NCBI RefSeq assembly: GCF_003589595.1
Contig: NW_020653900.1
Span: 1,691,797-1,755,796, forward strand
Origin: Hyposmocoma kahamanoa
Taxonomy: Eukaryota > Arthropoda > Insecta > Lepidoptera > Cosmopterigidae
Direction of reading: 5' to 3'
DNA length: 64,000 nt
Shown: piece after piece, positions 30,797-40,276 of the stretch
Layout of the letters: each line of letters begins with the position of its first letter
Position numbering within the stretch: position 1 is the stretch's first letter
Notes under the pieces: model-generated
Databases searched by the model: none
What the model was told of the DNA's origin: nothing
Seen by the model: only the letters and a program-made list of their open reading frames with translations
Program-made: the position numbers and the translations under genes

Positions 30797-31422
30797 GGGT
30801 GTGTTCCTATTACATGTTTTTAATATTCTTCTGCTTGCTTCTAACCCATATCTCGACAGTCTGTCGTGACTGTGTCGTGAATATTTTTTATCGTTGAATG
30901 ACTGTCATGTCTAGTTGTTCCCACTGGATCGTGACGACAATTTATCGGTATGTGAGGAGCACTGCCACTGCGCCTGTCACCCAGAGACATAAATTGACAT
31001 GATTATGTGCCTGTAATTTCACCAGCACCCTTAACCTTCAAAACCGGAACTCAGCAATGTTAATATTACTGCTTAGTAGAAATAGGTAAGGTAGGTAGCA
31101 GTACTTCTCCGGTCGAACTCCCACAACGAGCTCTACTGCTGCTAAAAATGATAAATACTATTGAAGCTGCGATTATCTGTCGTCGCATTTTTATTGTGAC
31201 GTTTTACTTATCATCCGACGACTGTCGTTCTAGCTCCCCACAGTATTTATGTGGTCTGTGTAGCTCACATTGTCTCGATAGTCTGTTGTCATAACTTCAA
31301 AAAAGTCGTGAACGTCGTTTAATCGAGTTGTGCTGTATGTGATCAACTCCATTTAAGTATAAAGTCACGACACTTTAGACTGTACGACTATCTGTCGTCA
31401 CGTCATATTGGGAACGCAACCC
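30797..31422. mobile_element. MITE-3 copy 2, interrupted by RepA
   Basis: Ends GGGTGTGTTCCTATTACAT and TATTGGGAACGCAACCC are diverged forms of the ends at 48416-48806. Inner CGACTGTCGT-type palindromes match. A RepA copy splits it at about 30952-31145. Confidence 0.85.
30952..31145 (+). repeat. RepA copy nested in MITE-3
   Basis: 5'-truncated copy from TGAGGAGCACTGCCACTGCG to TCTACTGCTGCTAAA, with MITE-3 sequence on both sides. Confidence 0.8.
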
Positions 31423-31840
31423 TAGTTGTTTTTAAGCCGTCTTTCTGATGAATATTTGAGATACGCCGTTATTCTAGAAAGCCATTGACATGTCCTGCAC
31501 GGCAATTTCTAACTCATGGTCACCACACTAACCTTTATCCCCATCGGTTGTCTGTTCAGTATTGTTATTTACAGCAACAAAACTTATTTCCCAATTTTTG
31601 TGCTTTACTTTTACGACTTTCCTCTCCAAAGTTTCTTGAAGCACATTTGTCATTTTCCTGTTATACCTAACATTTACACATTTATACCCACAACACGAAA
31701 AAGAAAGCGTGTAATAGTAACCATATAATAACTATCGCTATATCCCGATTGACACGTACATCATTTAAGCGGGCTCCACATTCTCGGCAAAACTGCACGA
31801 AATTTGCTGAATACGTGAGTGTAGAGATTTTTTTATAACA
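31423..31840. other. No gene recognised
   Basis: A 70-codon plus frame (31516-31728) has no likeness. Confidence 0.35.
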
Positions 31841-32114
31841 GCAAGTGACGGCACCTGGTGATAAGCGACACGCCTATCCATAACAGTTGCAGTGCCACTC
31901 AGAGCTTTAAATCGCAAAGATCTTAGGGGCATTGCCACTGCGCCCGTCACCCCCCATAAGTTAACAAGGTCCATGTGCCTGTAATTTCACCAGCACCCTT
32001 ACCCTTCCAAACTGGAACGCAGTAAGTCTCACATTACTTCTGAGCAGCAGAAATAGGTAAGGTGACAGTACTTCCCTGGATGAACTCTTTCACAAGGAGC
32101 TCTACTGCTGCAAT
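31841..32114 (+). repeat. RepA repeat, near full length
   Basis: AGTGACGGCACCTGGTGATA start, both hairpin blocks, AAGGAGCTCTACTGCTGC end. Confidence 0.85.
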
Positions 32115-32540
32115 ACAAAAAATATTCGTCAATCTTCGTTTTGTATACATTCGATTGTCTCCATTTCTTGTCGATAAATATCAAAAAGGCTTGTCGGTGT
32201 CCATCTTGTAGCTTGTAGTGCGTCTATGTACAACTGTCCCAAGCGAGAATGCAGGTGCTCGGTTTCATTTCGCCCTGTCTCTGACATGTCGCCGAAATAT
32301 GGAGTCCGCTTAATTCGCTACAAAACGCTAGGCAATAGACAAAGAGAAATTTGTATATCGCAACCTCAGGATAGAGGTTTAAAGATTCTACGGACGAAAT
32401 TAGTCGGTAACTTTTTTATACTTAAATAGGAGAGTTATAAAATTTCACATATACATATTATACATAATTCTGTCGTTCACTAACTACAACACGGTTAAGT
32501 AACAAGACAACGGAAATTAGTTATAAATAAAATAAGATAG
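32115..32540. other. No gene; diverged RepD-like flank
   Basis: AGATTCTACGGACGAAATTA and AACTTTTTTATACTTAAATA near 32385 resemble 39030-39080. Otherwise nothing. Confidence 0.35.
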
Positions 32541-32601
32541 AGCACAAAATTCTTTTTAAAAACAGTTAAAATTAGTTGACGTGTTCAACTTATCGGAACT
32601 T
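32541..32601 (+). repeat. RepD left half with target duplication
   Basis: AAAAACAGTTAAAATTAGTT and CTTATCGGAACTT. The last 13 bases (32589-32601) recur at 33353-33365. Confidence 0.85.
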
Positions 32602-33352
32602 TTTTTTTAATTACCAGAGTGAATCTGCTTACAGATACTCCGGCCCTGCGGGAGTAGGGCCGGGGTTATGTGGGTCTGGGATGAACCCTGAAGGGGAGCA
32701 ACCCGATCGCACCAAACACCCGGGGTGTTCCTCCTCTCCGCTGCAGGAAGAGGCATGGGTGCGCTATCGCTCGTCCGCGCCTCCACCAGCGGCTGGCCGC
32801 GCCCAGCGCAGCCCCTCCCCGAGAAGGGAGACACAAAGGTCCCCGACTCCAAATGTAAGGCTCGCCGAACACCAGACGAGCCTTCCATCTCGAGCCCCTC
32901 CATGCTGGGCAACGAACTCCCCTGAGTCCGCTACCCAGGGGCCATGGGGCCAGGACAACTTCCCCTCTACTGTGAAGTTCTGAGGATGCTACCCCAACCG
33001 CACCCGCGGCGGATCTGTTGGTAGGCTCCGCCGCAACACCCTACGCGCATCCACGTGGACTCTCCGTAGAAAGTCTTTTGGAGCGCCCACCGCACGGGCC
33101 AATCGCCCAAATTCGGCCGCGGAGGACGGGACGCGCGGCAACGGCACACAGACACGTCTCTTCCCCCGCGACCCTCCTCACCGCATGCGTCCACGCGGAC
33201 CCACTCGGCCTAGATCAGGACAAGACGAGCCCGCGCGGTACCTCCACCCTACCCTCCTCCTCGAGCCAGCCTAGCTCCATCGGCCGGCCCGTGAGTTACT
33301 ACTAGAACCCCCCGTCACGACAAGGCGGGAACCCATTCGGGGGGGGGGGGAC
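32602..33352 (-). mobile_element. GC-rich retroposed insertion with 13-bp duplication
   Basis: 751 bp, strongly GC-rich against AT-rich surroundings. Exact 13-bp duplication CTTATCGGAACTT on both sides. A T run lies next to the left duplication, so the element is on the minus strand with a poly(A) end. Its 5' end (plus right side) is a run of about 12 G next to the other duplication. Six-frame reading gives several overlapping open frames of 60-135 codons but no domain. It could be a SINE, or a LINE with most of its body deleted. Confidence 0.85.
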
Positions 33353-33430
33353 CTTATCGGAACTTACCCTAACGATGCATAGCTGAAATATCACTAAATA
33401 ATTTCAATATACTAAAACAGGTATGGTTTT
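33353..33430 (+). repeat. RepD right half
   Basis: CTTATCGGAACTTACCCTAA and GCATAGCTGAAATATCACTA continue the copy broken at 32601. Confidence 0.85.
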
Positions 33431-33714
33431 TTATGACATCTCACGGACGGCAGGATTTCTTTCGTGTAGTTCGTAATAGAGTGCGTATAGATCTGATCAA
33501 TGCGAGTGTTAGCAAAAGGCTCGCGAGCTGCACAAGGGCATTACGTAATGCGATTTGTTCGTGTGCTGTTCACACGCCATTCGCGCGCCATCTATCTATC
33601 ATATGCTGCTTGCCTGTGATACAGTGGCGCACTTAACTCCATGCGCACAGCGCGCATGCAGCGCATTCGTGAGATTTATACGTAGGGTACGAACAAGTGT
33701 ACTGCCATCAACTA
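33431..33714. other. Unrecognised, CG-richer segment
   Basis: Contains GCGCACAGCGCGCATGCAGC near 33640. No ORF with likeness and no partner in the window. Confidence 0.35.
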
Positions 33715-33900
33715 ACTAAAACGAGGCTAAGTGACAAATGGCCAAATCCATTTTAAATAAAAAAGAAAGAGCACTAAATTCTCTATTAAAAACAGTTAAA
33801 ATTAGTTATCGTACTCGATTTATCTGAATTTACCCTAACGATGCATAGCTGAAATATCATTAAACAATATCGATGTACTAAAACTGGGTACCCGCTTTTT
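33715..33900 (+). repeat. RepD repeat, copy 3
   Basis: ACAAATGGCCAAATCCATTT, AAAAACAGTTAAAATTAGTT, TTATCTGAATTTACCCTAAC and GCATAGCTGAAATATCATTA, uninterrupted. Confidence 0.8.
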
Positions 33901-35327
33901 AGTTAACGGACAACAGTATGGTTGGGTACGTATTTTTATGACTTTCATGTGATAAAAGCACTTGACATATGATTATATGTGGCTCTATTATACCATGGAT
34001 ACGAAATGTCACCAGAATGGTATTCACTAGGGCATTCTATAGAATGGTGTTCAACAATTTCAACAATTTGATGTTGAATTCCAGGAATAAATAGGTTTCA
34101 TTCAAAAGCTTGAAAATTATAAGTAAACAACATTACTTATCGCCAGGCTTACCCTTTGAAGTTTGTTCAAATAAGTCTCTATTTAGATTGAGGCGATTTT
34201 GATATAGGGTAACGCATGTAGGCCGGGATATAGACCTGTTTTCAATTTATATACAAATAACAATAACAAAAATGTGCCAATAAATCACACCGCTTACCTG
34301 ATCTCAAACTTGGGAATGCCCTGTAGTATGAATACGAGAGCAACTGATTTCACTCCGAGTTACTACCCGGAATATTGTGGCCGGTAAACGTCTATTTCTT
34401 TTCAACACGCATATGGCCCATACTATTTTATTTTGAACTTTAAATAGATAACGCTAAACATCCGGTGCATTTCTCCCTAAAATGGTTTCTAAAGCACCCC
34501 GTGAAACTATTCACTTTGTTTGTCATATTTACCCTTCAAAATTTTTTGCAAATTTGCCTGTAGTTTAGATTCAGGAGATAACTGACGTTGTTAAGTTCTT
34601 CTTCTATTTGCTTATTGACGGTGGGACTATTAGGTGGAGCCTGAATCGTGGTTTCCGCTTAATAACGACATAAGTTCAGTTTTATTTGTCTTGATTGTCA
34701 AAAAAGCTATTAATCTACATTTCCATCAAATTTATTTGACAAACGCATCAAATACGATGGCAGACCTAAGATAATAAAATTCTGATAAGAATAAATAAAA
34801 GTCTGTATCAAAATATAGATTGAATTAGAGAGAGAGCGGGAGAGAGAACAAGTGGAGGAAGCAGAAGAGGCACTTTGAGAGTAGCGGGGGTGAGAAGTGG
34901 TATTTTCTTGGATTTCAAAAAATTTTTAAAACTGCCTTCATGCATAAAAGTATGTTTGTAATGCTGCCAAAAATTTGCAACTTATTACCAAAATTACTAA
35001 ACTCTGTGTAAAACCTTATTGTATTATCTTCCATTATCAACAAACTTTCTTAAAGACGCAGATTTGCATATTAAATTTTTTCAACATGTTTAATTGTAGG
35101 TGCTTGTATTTAGGTACTTAATAACTTAATAAACGAGCTATCAGCTCTTTTTCAAAGTCAAATCATCATTTATTCCATAGCGCCATTAAGTTTTTAAGTT
35201 AGTTAAGCTACTGCTCGTTCACTGTGCTGACTTCACTGAAAAGAACGAGCAAGAAACTCTTGGGAAAGCTTAAAAAGGTAACAAATAATTAAGAAACTCA
35301 AAAAGTAATACCAGCTTCGTCGTCATC
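33901..35327. other. No gene recognised in 1.4 kb
   Basis: AT-rich, with a purine-rich AGAGAGAGCGGGAGAGAG stretch near 34830. No exon, ORF with likeness or repeat end. Confidence 0.4.
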
Positions 35328-35660
35328 ATCAGCCTATCGCAGTCCACTGCTGGTCGTAGGACTCTCCCCGTATGCGCCATTTTGCCCGGTCCTCAGCTTG
35401 TTGCACCCAACTGCTACCAGCAGTCTTTCGCAGATCGTCACTCCATCTCGCCAGAGGGCGTCCTACGCTACGTCTCGAGTCGTGGTCTCCAGTCTCCAAT
35501 CAAAGGTCTCGCTTCCCCCATCGGCTATCGGTTCTTCGACAGATATGGCCAGTCCACTGTCACTTCAGTTTGCTTATTCTAATAGCTATGTCGACAACCG
35601 GTTTTCTATCGGATAACCTCATTTCTAATTTTGTGATGGACTAACCAAAACATGATTGGC
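35328..35660 (-). pseudogene. RTE-type LINE C-terminus
   Basis: The minus strand gives the closing part of an RTE-like reverse transcriptase. Readable pieces are KIRNEVIR, TEVTVDWPYLSKNR, then a long stretch with GRPLARWSDDLRKTAG, QQAEDRAKWRIRGESY and QQWTAIG followed by TGA. The pattern GRP--RW-DD----AG--W---A-DR--WR---EA---QWT is the conserved C-terminus of moth RTE elements. Internal stops and frame changes in the first 40 codons show decay. After the stop comes a GATGATGACGACG tract, the usual start of the short RTE tail. The plus-strand frames over this stretch are shadows. The insertion is 5'-truncated; endonuclease and RT core are absent. Confidence 0.9.
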
Positions 35661-35756
35661 TCCGTATGTCATAAGGGGTAGAACCCACTGACAGAAAACC
35701 TTTGTTTTCAAACTTTGTGGTATAGGTGACGAGAATGTAATACCTATATATATACA

Positions 35757-35998
35757 TATTAATAAATAAATTATTAGACAACATCTCATAAGTTACTCTG
35801 ACCTCAAAATTTTGGTGACCTTAAAGTAACCAAAGCACTTGTGTTTTGGAAATCGGAATAAACGATGGTACCATAACACCCAGATCCGAGAAAACATAGA
35901 AAAGTTAGTTTCTACGTTGACCCAGCCGGAAATCGAAACCGAGATGGTGACACCATGAAAACCGATGTGCAAGTCACTTGACCACGGAGGTCGTCAAT
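35757..35998 (-). mobile_element. SINE3, antisense
   Basis: ATAAATAAATTATTAGACAA tail, TACCATAACACCCAGATCCG, AAAGTTAGTTTCTACGTTGA and antisense A box (TTGACCACGGAGGTCGTC). Confidence 0.8.
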
Positions 35999-36021
35999 AT
36001 ACTTAGAATAAAAATTTATTT

Positions 36022-36616
36022 AGGAAATGAGACTATTTTTCCGGATTTAAATCGCGTATATTTGTTTTTTCAAACAAACCGACGTTTCGGGCCCTTTACA
36101 GGTCCCATGGTCACGGTTGACTGAGGTGGTACAGTCTTCAACCAGTTATGTCTAATATTAATGCAAACCACCCTATTTTTTCACTATAGTTACTAATTAA
36201 ATACCTAATTTTTAATTTTACAAAGAAAACATTCCAATTTACGCTACATTAAGTCTTACAAATTATTTTATTGAATGAATTTTTATTAAGTTTAATTTAT
36301 TATTAATTATTAATAGAAATTAGAATAAACTAAAACATATTAATTAGTACTGCAGTCTTATATCTGTTTGGGATTTTTCATTAGAGGAAATACTGGATCC
36401 CAAACTGGTGGTACGGAGAAACCATCTTCCCTGTTGAAATTAGGATGTTTTTTAATTTCAATGGCCTCTCGCAGCATCCTGGGTAGATAACGGACTTCTT
36501 TTGTAAGGACCTGGGCCCAAAACGTCGGTTTGTTTGAAAAAACAAATATACGCGATTTAAATCCGGAAAAATAGTTTCATTTCCTATGTGTAACAATCAC
36601 GAAAACCTAAGAACTC
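36022..36616 (-). mobile_element. PLE copy 2 with inverted terminal repeats
   Basis: Minus-strand element. A short GIY-YIG C-terminal piece (about 36364-36505, VRYLPRMLREAIEIKKHPNF and so on) and 3' UTR are bounded by the pLTR in one orientation at 36022-36145 and in the other at about 36513-36616. The ORF is joined to the upstream pLTR at GGGCCCAAAACGTCGG, deleting the rest of the protein. A hammerhead-like fold lies at 36077-36118. Confidence 0.88.
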
Positions 36617-36920
36617 GATAAAAATTTATTTGTTTAAAAACCGTAACTACAAAAACCCGTATTTTTTATGTACCCGCATGATCTTATTGTTGTATTTGTT
36701 AAATGTTTTTGCGGTGTGAAATAAGAATTTCAAATTGATACAATTCAAATACATCAAAATAAATCGTATCCGAAAGAAAATAAACGGACGCTAGATAGAA
36801 ATGGATAGCACCAATCCCGCTCGTGGCAGTACACGGCAAACATTGCATAAGTGTTCAGTGTAGGGTTAACATAATTGAGACAAATCTTCAAACGATAGTC
36901 CTTTATTTTTTTATGCTACC
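36617..36920. other. No gene recognised
   Basis: Nothing supportable. Confidence 0.4.
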
Positions 36921-37390
36921 AACTGACGGGGCGAACAAGTAATGCGCCGGGGGTAAGCAACAGGTCTGGCCAAAGCAGTGCCACCATCGCAAAGACCTGA
37001 GTGGCACTGCCACTGCGTTCATCACCCGAATAAGAATAGTAGCAATAGAGCTCCTAGTGAAAGAGCTTGTCCAGAGACGTCCCGCCACCTTACCTTTCTG
37101 CTGCCAAGCAGTAATGCGAGCATAACTGCGTTCCGGTTTGCAAACGGTAATGGTGCTGGTGAAAATACAGGCACATGGGACTTGTCAAATTATGTCTCAG
37201 GGTGACGGGCGCAGTGTCTAGTTTGTCATATTTTTTGTTACGTCGTATTTGTCAAATTTAGGCTTCACCCTGAAACATAATGTTGACAAATTAGCAATTG
37301 CCTGTAGTAGTGCTTGGCGACCATAATAGATCTATGGTGGCAGTACTTACCTGGACGAACTATTTCATAAGAAGCCTTCTACAGCTACTA
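36921..37390. repeat. RepA composite of three alternating pieces
   Basis: Sense 5' half (about 36921-37025), antisense 3' two-thirds (about 37038-37215, reading AGAGCTCCTAG ... GGTGACGGGCGCAGTG), then a sense 3' two-thirds (about 37262-37390, ending CTACAGCTACTAAAAG). The second and third pieces form a long inverted repeat. Confidence 0.75.
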
Positions 37391-37399
37391 AAAGTTTTA

Positions 37400-37564
37400 G
37401 GGTCGTATTCTAGAACTCTATTCAATGCTCAAGTCAGGATTGCACTGGCAACACAAGCACTCGAAATACGACCCTAATGGCAGGGACTTGAGTATGATTT
37501 CGAGTGCTTTGAATCATACTCAAGTCCTGACTTGAGCATTGAGTACAGTTCTAGAATACGACAC
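37400..37564. mobile_element. MITE-4 copy 1, fold-back
   Basis: GGGTCGTATTCTAGAACTCT at the left is mirrored by AGTTCTAGAATACGACAC at the right, and CTCAAGTCAGGAT by ATACTCAAGTCCTGACTTG. Flanked by TTA on both sides. Second copy at 48980-49154. Confidence 0.9.
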
Positions 37565-37567
37565 TTA

Positions 37568-37798
37568 GAGTGGTTGCGAACGGCGACGTCGTGAAACGCG
37601 CGATTTATAGGCGACTCACGATGCAAATGTGCGTCTGCATATAAATCCCAAATGTAGCGATGCAGTCGCGCGTTTGTATCGATCCAGTATAGTGCGTTTG
37701 CATCGCTGTTTAAAATCGCGCGCGTGTGTAAAGGTAGATTATTAGCGACTACATCGCGTTTGTATCGCTGCTAAAAGCCGCCGTGTGTGTAACCGCTC
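37568..37798. mobile_element. MITE-5 copy 1
   Basis: GAGTGGTTGCGAACGGCGA at the left pairs with GCCGCCGTGTGTGTAACCGC at the right. CG-rich inner units (GCGATGCAGTCGCGCGTTTG). Begins three bases after MITE-4 ends. Partner at 40070-40276. Confidence 0.85.
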
Positions 37799-37942
37799 CT
37801 ATTGTCATCTAAAAAAATGTCAATTGAGCTGATTTTGCTTAACAATAAAACTGAAACTAATTAAGATATAGAAAAATCGATTAGAGTGGGTTGTAGATCT
37901 TGTTTCGCTTATGTCAGAACATGTCAATAACTCAATTTCGCC

Positions 37943-38026
37943 AAAAATGTCGATTACGTTACTATTTATATAGTAACGTAATCGACATTTTTGTAGAATA
38001 GTAGCAGTATTATTACTGCTACTATT
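37943..38026. repeat. Two perfect hairpins in tandem, both with TTAT loops
   Basis: Hairpin 1: arms 37943-37965 and 37970-37992, 23 bp, no mismatch, loop TTAT. Hairpin 2: arms 37998-38009 (ATAGTAGCAGTA) and 38014-38025, 12 bp, no mismatch, loop TTAT. They are 5 bases apart. Confidence 0.95.
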
Positions 38027-38280
38027 TTTCTAATCGGTTAAAAGTCTAAAGTGTCCGTCGTATCTGCAAAGCGTGGTAACGTTAGCCAAACAAATATCAA
38101 AGGGTAGGAGGATATGAAGAAATCCGTAACGTGATACATCCCGTAAGCTCGAGCTTGATCCTCGGCAATGGTTTATAATGGTGCCTGGATACGCGTGGGA
38201 GTCTCCGTCTGTGCTCGTTCAAGTATAATAATTGTAGATATATATTTCTTAATGTACCTACGTACTTATAAGTTTATTTT
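38027..38280. other. No gene recognised
   Basis: Nothing supportable. Confidence 0.4.
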
Positions 38281-38980
38281 AGGTTATTGGGTACTGGAGA
38301 GACACCGTCGTTCCAGTGTCGGAATGTAGGCGTGCCTTACAGCTCCGCCACCAAAGAGGAAATTTGGTAGTGAACTGTATAGTCAACGGCTTAGCTGTGG
38401 CTACCGTAAGTTGCACAATGCACAACGGGAAGTGAGCGTGCCTACAGCTCCGGTACCTATCTGAAACATAGGGAACGTACTGTGCGTGCACCCGGGGCAA
38501 CGCACCCAAGACAGGCAGGAAGTCAGTGACAACGGTCTGTGACAACCCTGTACACTGGCTCATCTGGGGTCAGAACATGAACTTAGAAGGTGGCTGTGCG
38601 CGCACAGGTTATAGTGCCCTTCCCACATAACCAAGAAGTTGATGGGGAGGGTCACTATAATCAAAACTTGTGTAGAAAAGGTATGGGAGTTACGCGTAAT
38701 TATATTATTACTTACATAACATTATTTATATTATATATTCCGAGTACTATTATAGTTCCGAGGAAAGTACGTGCTCTCCGGTAAGACCAGGGTATGACGG
38801 ACGTACGGGCAGAGTTCTCCACCAGTGATACGCCTTCACGGGCGTGTCTGATGGACTCGGACTTCCCAGAAAAACGGAAAAACTCGCACGGCAAGAAGAT
38901 GTTGACATCCGTGTCTTCAGTCCTATGGAACATGGTTGCAATACGTCCGAAATGAGGTAAATATAAAATATGTTTTTATA
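38281..38980. other. GC-richer unassigned region
   Basis: A 94-codon minus frame (38279-38563) covers a segment with an internal duplication, GCGTGCCTTACAGCTCCG (38332) and GCGTGCCTACAGCTCCGG (38437). Two overlapping minus frames (38712-38983) follow. No domain recognised. It may be a decayed element of unknown type. Confidence 0.3.
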
Positions 38981-39029
38981 CACGATTAAGTTCCGAATTT
39001 AAAATCAAATAGAATAGTTTAAAGATTCA

Positions 39030-39160
39030 ACGAAAGACACTAGACTTTTTTTTATACTTATAGGTGATTTATAATATTTCATAATACATAACTTGTTTCT
39101 TGTAGTTCGTATATTTTTCATGACTTTTGACGTATGATCCCTTTAATATACCAAGCGTCT
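39030..39160 (+). repeat. Diverged RepD-related stretch
   Basis: AAGATTCAACGAAAGACACT resembles 32385, and TTCATGACTTTTGACGTATG resembles 33945. Confidence 0.45.
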
Positions 39161-39177
39161 GCTTATTCCCTTATACC

Positions 39178-39430
39178 TGGTGGTAAGCGACACGCCTGTC
39201 CATAACAGTTGCAATGCCACTCAGAACTTTAAACCGCAAAGATCTGAGAGGCACCGCTGCGGATCCCATCACCCTGAGATATAAATTGACAAATCCCATG
39301 CGCCTGTAATTTTACCACCACCCTTACCCTTCAAAATCACAACGAAGTAATGCTCACATTCCTGCTTGGCCCCAGAAATAGCTAAGTACTTCCCTGGACG
39401 AAATCTTTCACAAGGAACTCTACTGCTTGT
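39178..39430 (+). repeat. RepA repeat
   Basis: TGGTGGTAAGCGACACGCCT start, GATCTGAGAGGCACCGC, TTACCCTTCAAAATCAC, ending AAGGAACTCTACTGCT. Confidence 0.85.
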
Positions 39431-39431
39431 C

Positions 39432-39535
39432 AACGCTCGCGACACGTCACGGAACGGGGGGAGGCGCGGGCGCGGGAGGAACATACCGCCAAGCGACGCC
39501 AAGTAAGATGCGCGCGCTCTCGTTTATATTAAATC
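39432..39535. other. Short CpG-rich stretch
   Basis: GGCGCGGGCGCGGGAGG at about 39461 and GATGCGCGCGCTCTCG at about 39508 stand out. It could be a promoter-like patch, but no exon is attached. Confidence 0.35.
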
Positions 39536-39779
39536 TACAAAAATTCATTTTCTCTGTACTACTTCAAGATTAAACGTGTTTACTATACATTTAAAGTTTA
39601 TTTGTACCACTCATCTGATTGGTAACACTGCTACTAAAAGCAAATGGGCAACACCGTATTAATCCAATCCACCATCACGCCTCAAATTCGTACATTATCG
39701 CTGACATGACAATAGGTCATTTTCACAATTACTTCTTATAGTTTGGGTTAAATCTGCACTTAACGATACTGGACAAGCT
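39536..39779. other. No gene recognised
   Basis: Nothing supportable. Confidence 0.4.
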
Positions 39780-40062
39780 TACCCAGAAAAACTTATGTGT
39801 CCTAATTGTCCTACAATTAAAGGTATCTGCTTTATACGCACTGAAATACAAATACAAGCATTTCCTTCGAGCTATGCTAGCGAGCACGGGGTTCTTCAAA
39901 AAGCGAGTAATAAAGCTCTCAAAGGCAGGCAACGCATAGGCAGTTGTTCTGGTGTTGCAAATGTCCATGGACAAAGATGATTACCTCCCATCAAGTAACT
40001 CGTCTGCTCGTTTGCCTCCTATACTAGTTTGCTCCATATGCACGTTTGCCCCATTAAATCCA
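39780..40062 (+). repeat. Moth interspersed repeat (TGGTGTTGCAAATGTCCATGG)
   Basis: AGCTCTCAAAGGCAGGCAAC, CTGGTGTTGCAAATGTCCAT, TACCTCCCATCAAGTAACTC and GTCTGCTCGTTTGCC follow the order of a repeat I know from moth genomes, probably an element's 3' end. The open frames on either strand are part of it. Confidence 0.6.
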
Positions 40063-40069
40063 AGCTTAA

Positions 40070-40276
40070 AAGTGGTTACACACCTGCATTGATGCAATCA
40101 CCTATAAATCCCAAGTGCAGCGGTGCAATCGCGCGTTGATATCGATGCAGCCGCGCGCTTGTAACGCTGCTTAAAATCTCACGTGTGTATAAAGGTAGAC
40201 AATTGGCGACTGCATCGCGTTTGCATCGCAATTGCATCGCGTTTACATCGCTGTAAAGTCGCCGTGTAAACCGCTC
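40070..40276. mobile_element. MITE-5 copy 2
   Basis: AGTGGTTACACACCTGCATT at the left, GTCGCCGTGTAAACCGCTCT at the right; inner GCGATTTACATCG-like units match 37568-37798. Confidence 0.85.

Noticed and set aside
32607..33305. Cluster of open frames in GC-rich DNA, like a CpG-island gene
   Set aside because: High GC removes stop codons on both strands, and the exact 13-bp duplication shows a retroposed insertion. No domain or splice signal.
37943..37992. microRNA precursor
   Set aside because: The stem is perfectly paired with a 4-nt loop, unlike animal pre-miRNAs, which have bulges and larger loops. Kept only as a hairpin.
38712..38785. Microexon with GTAAGA donor
   Set aside because: A 25-nt exon between weak signals in unassigned DNA could easily be chance.
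39432..39535. Host promoter CpG patch
   Set aside because: About 100 bp only, directly after a RepA copy, with no exon, TATA or initiator that could be defended.
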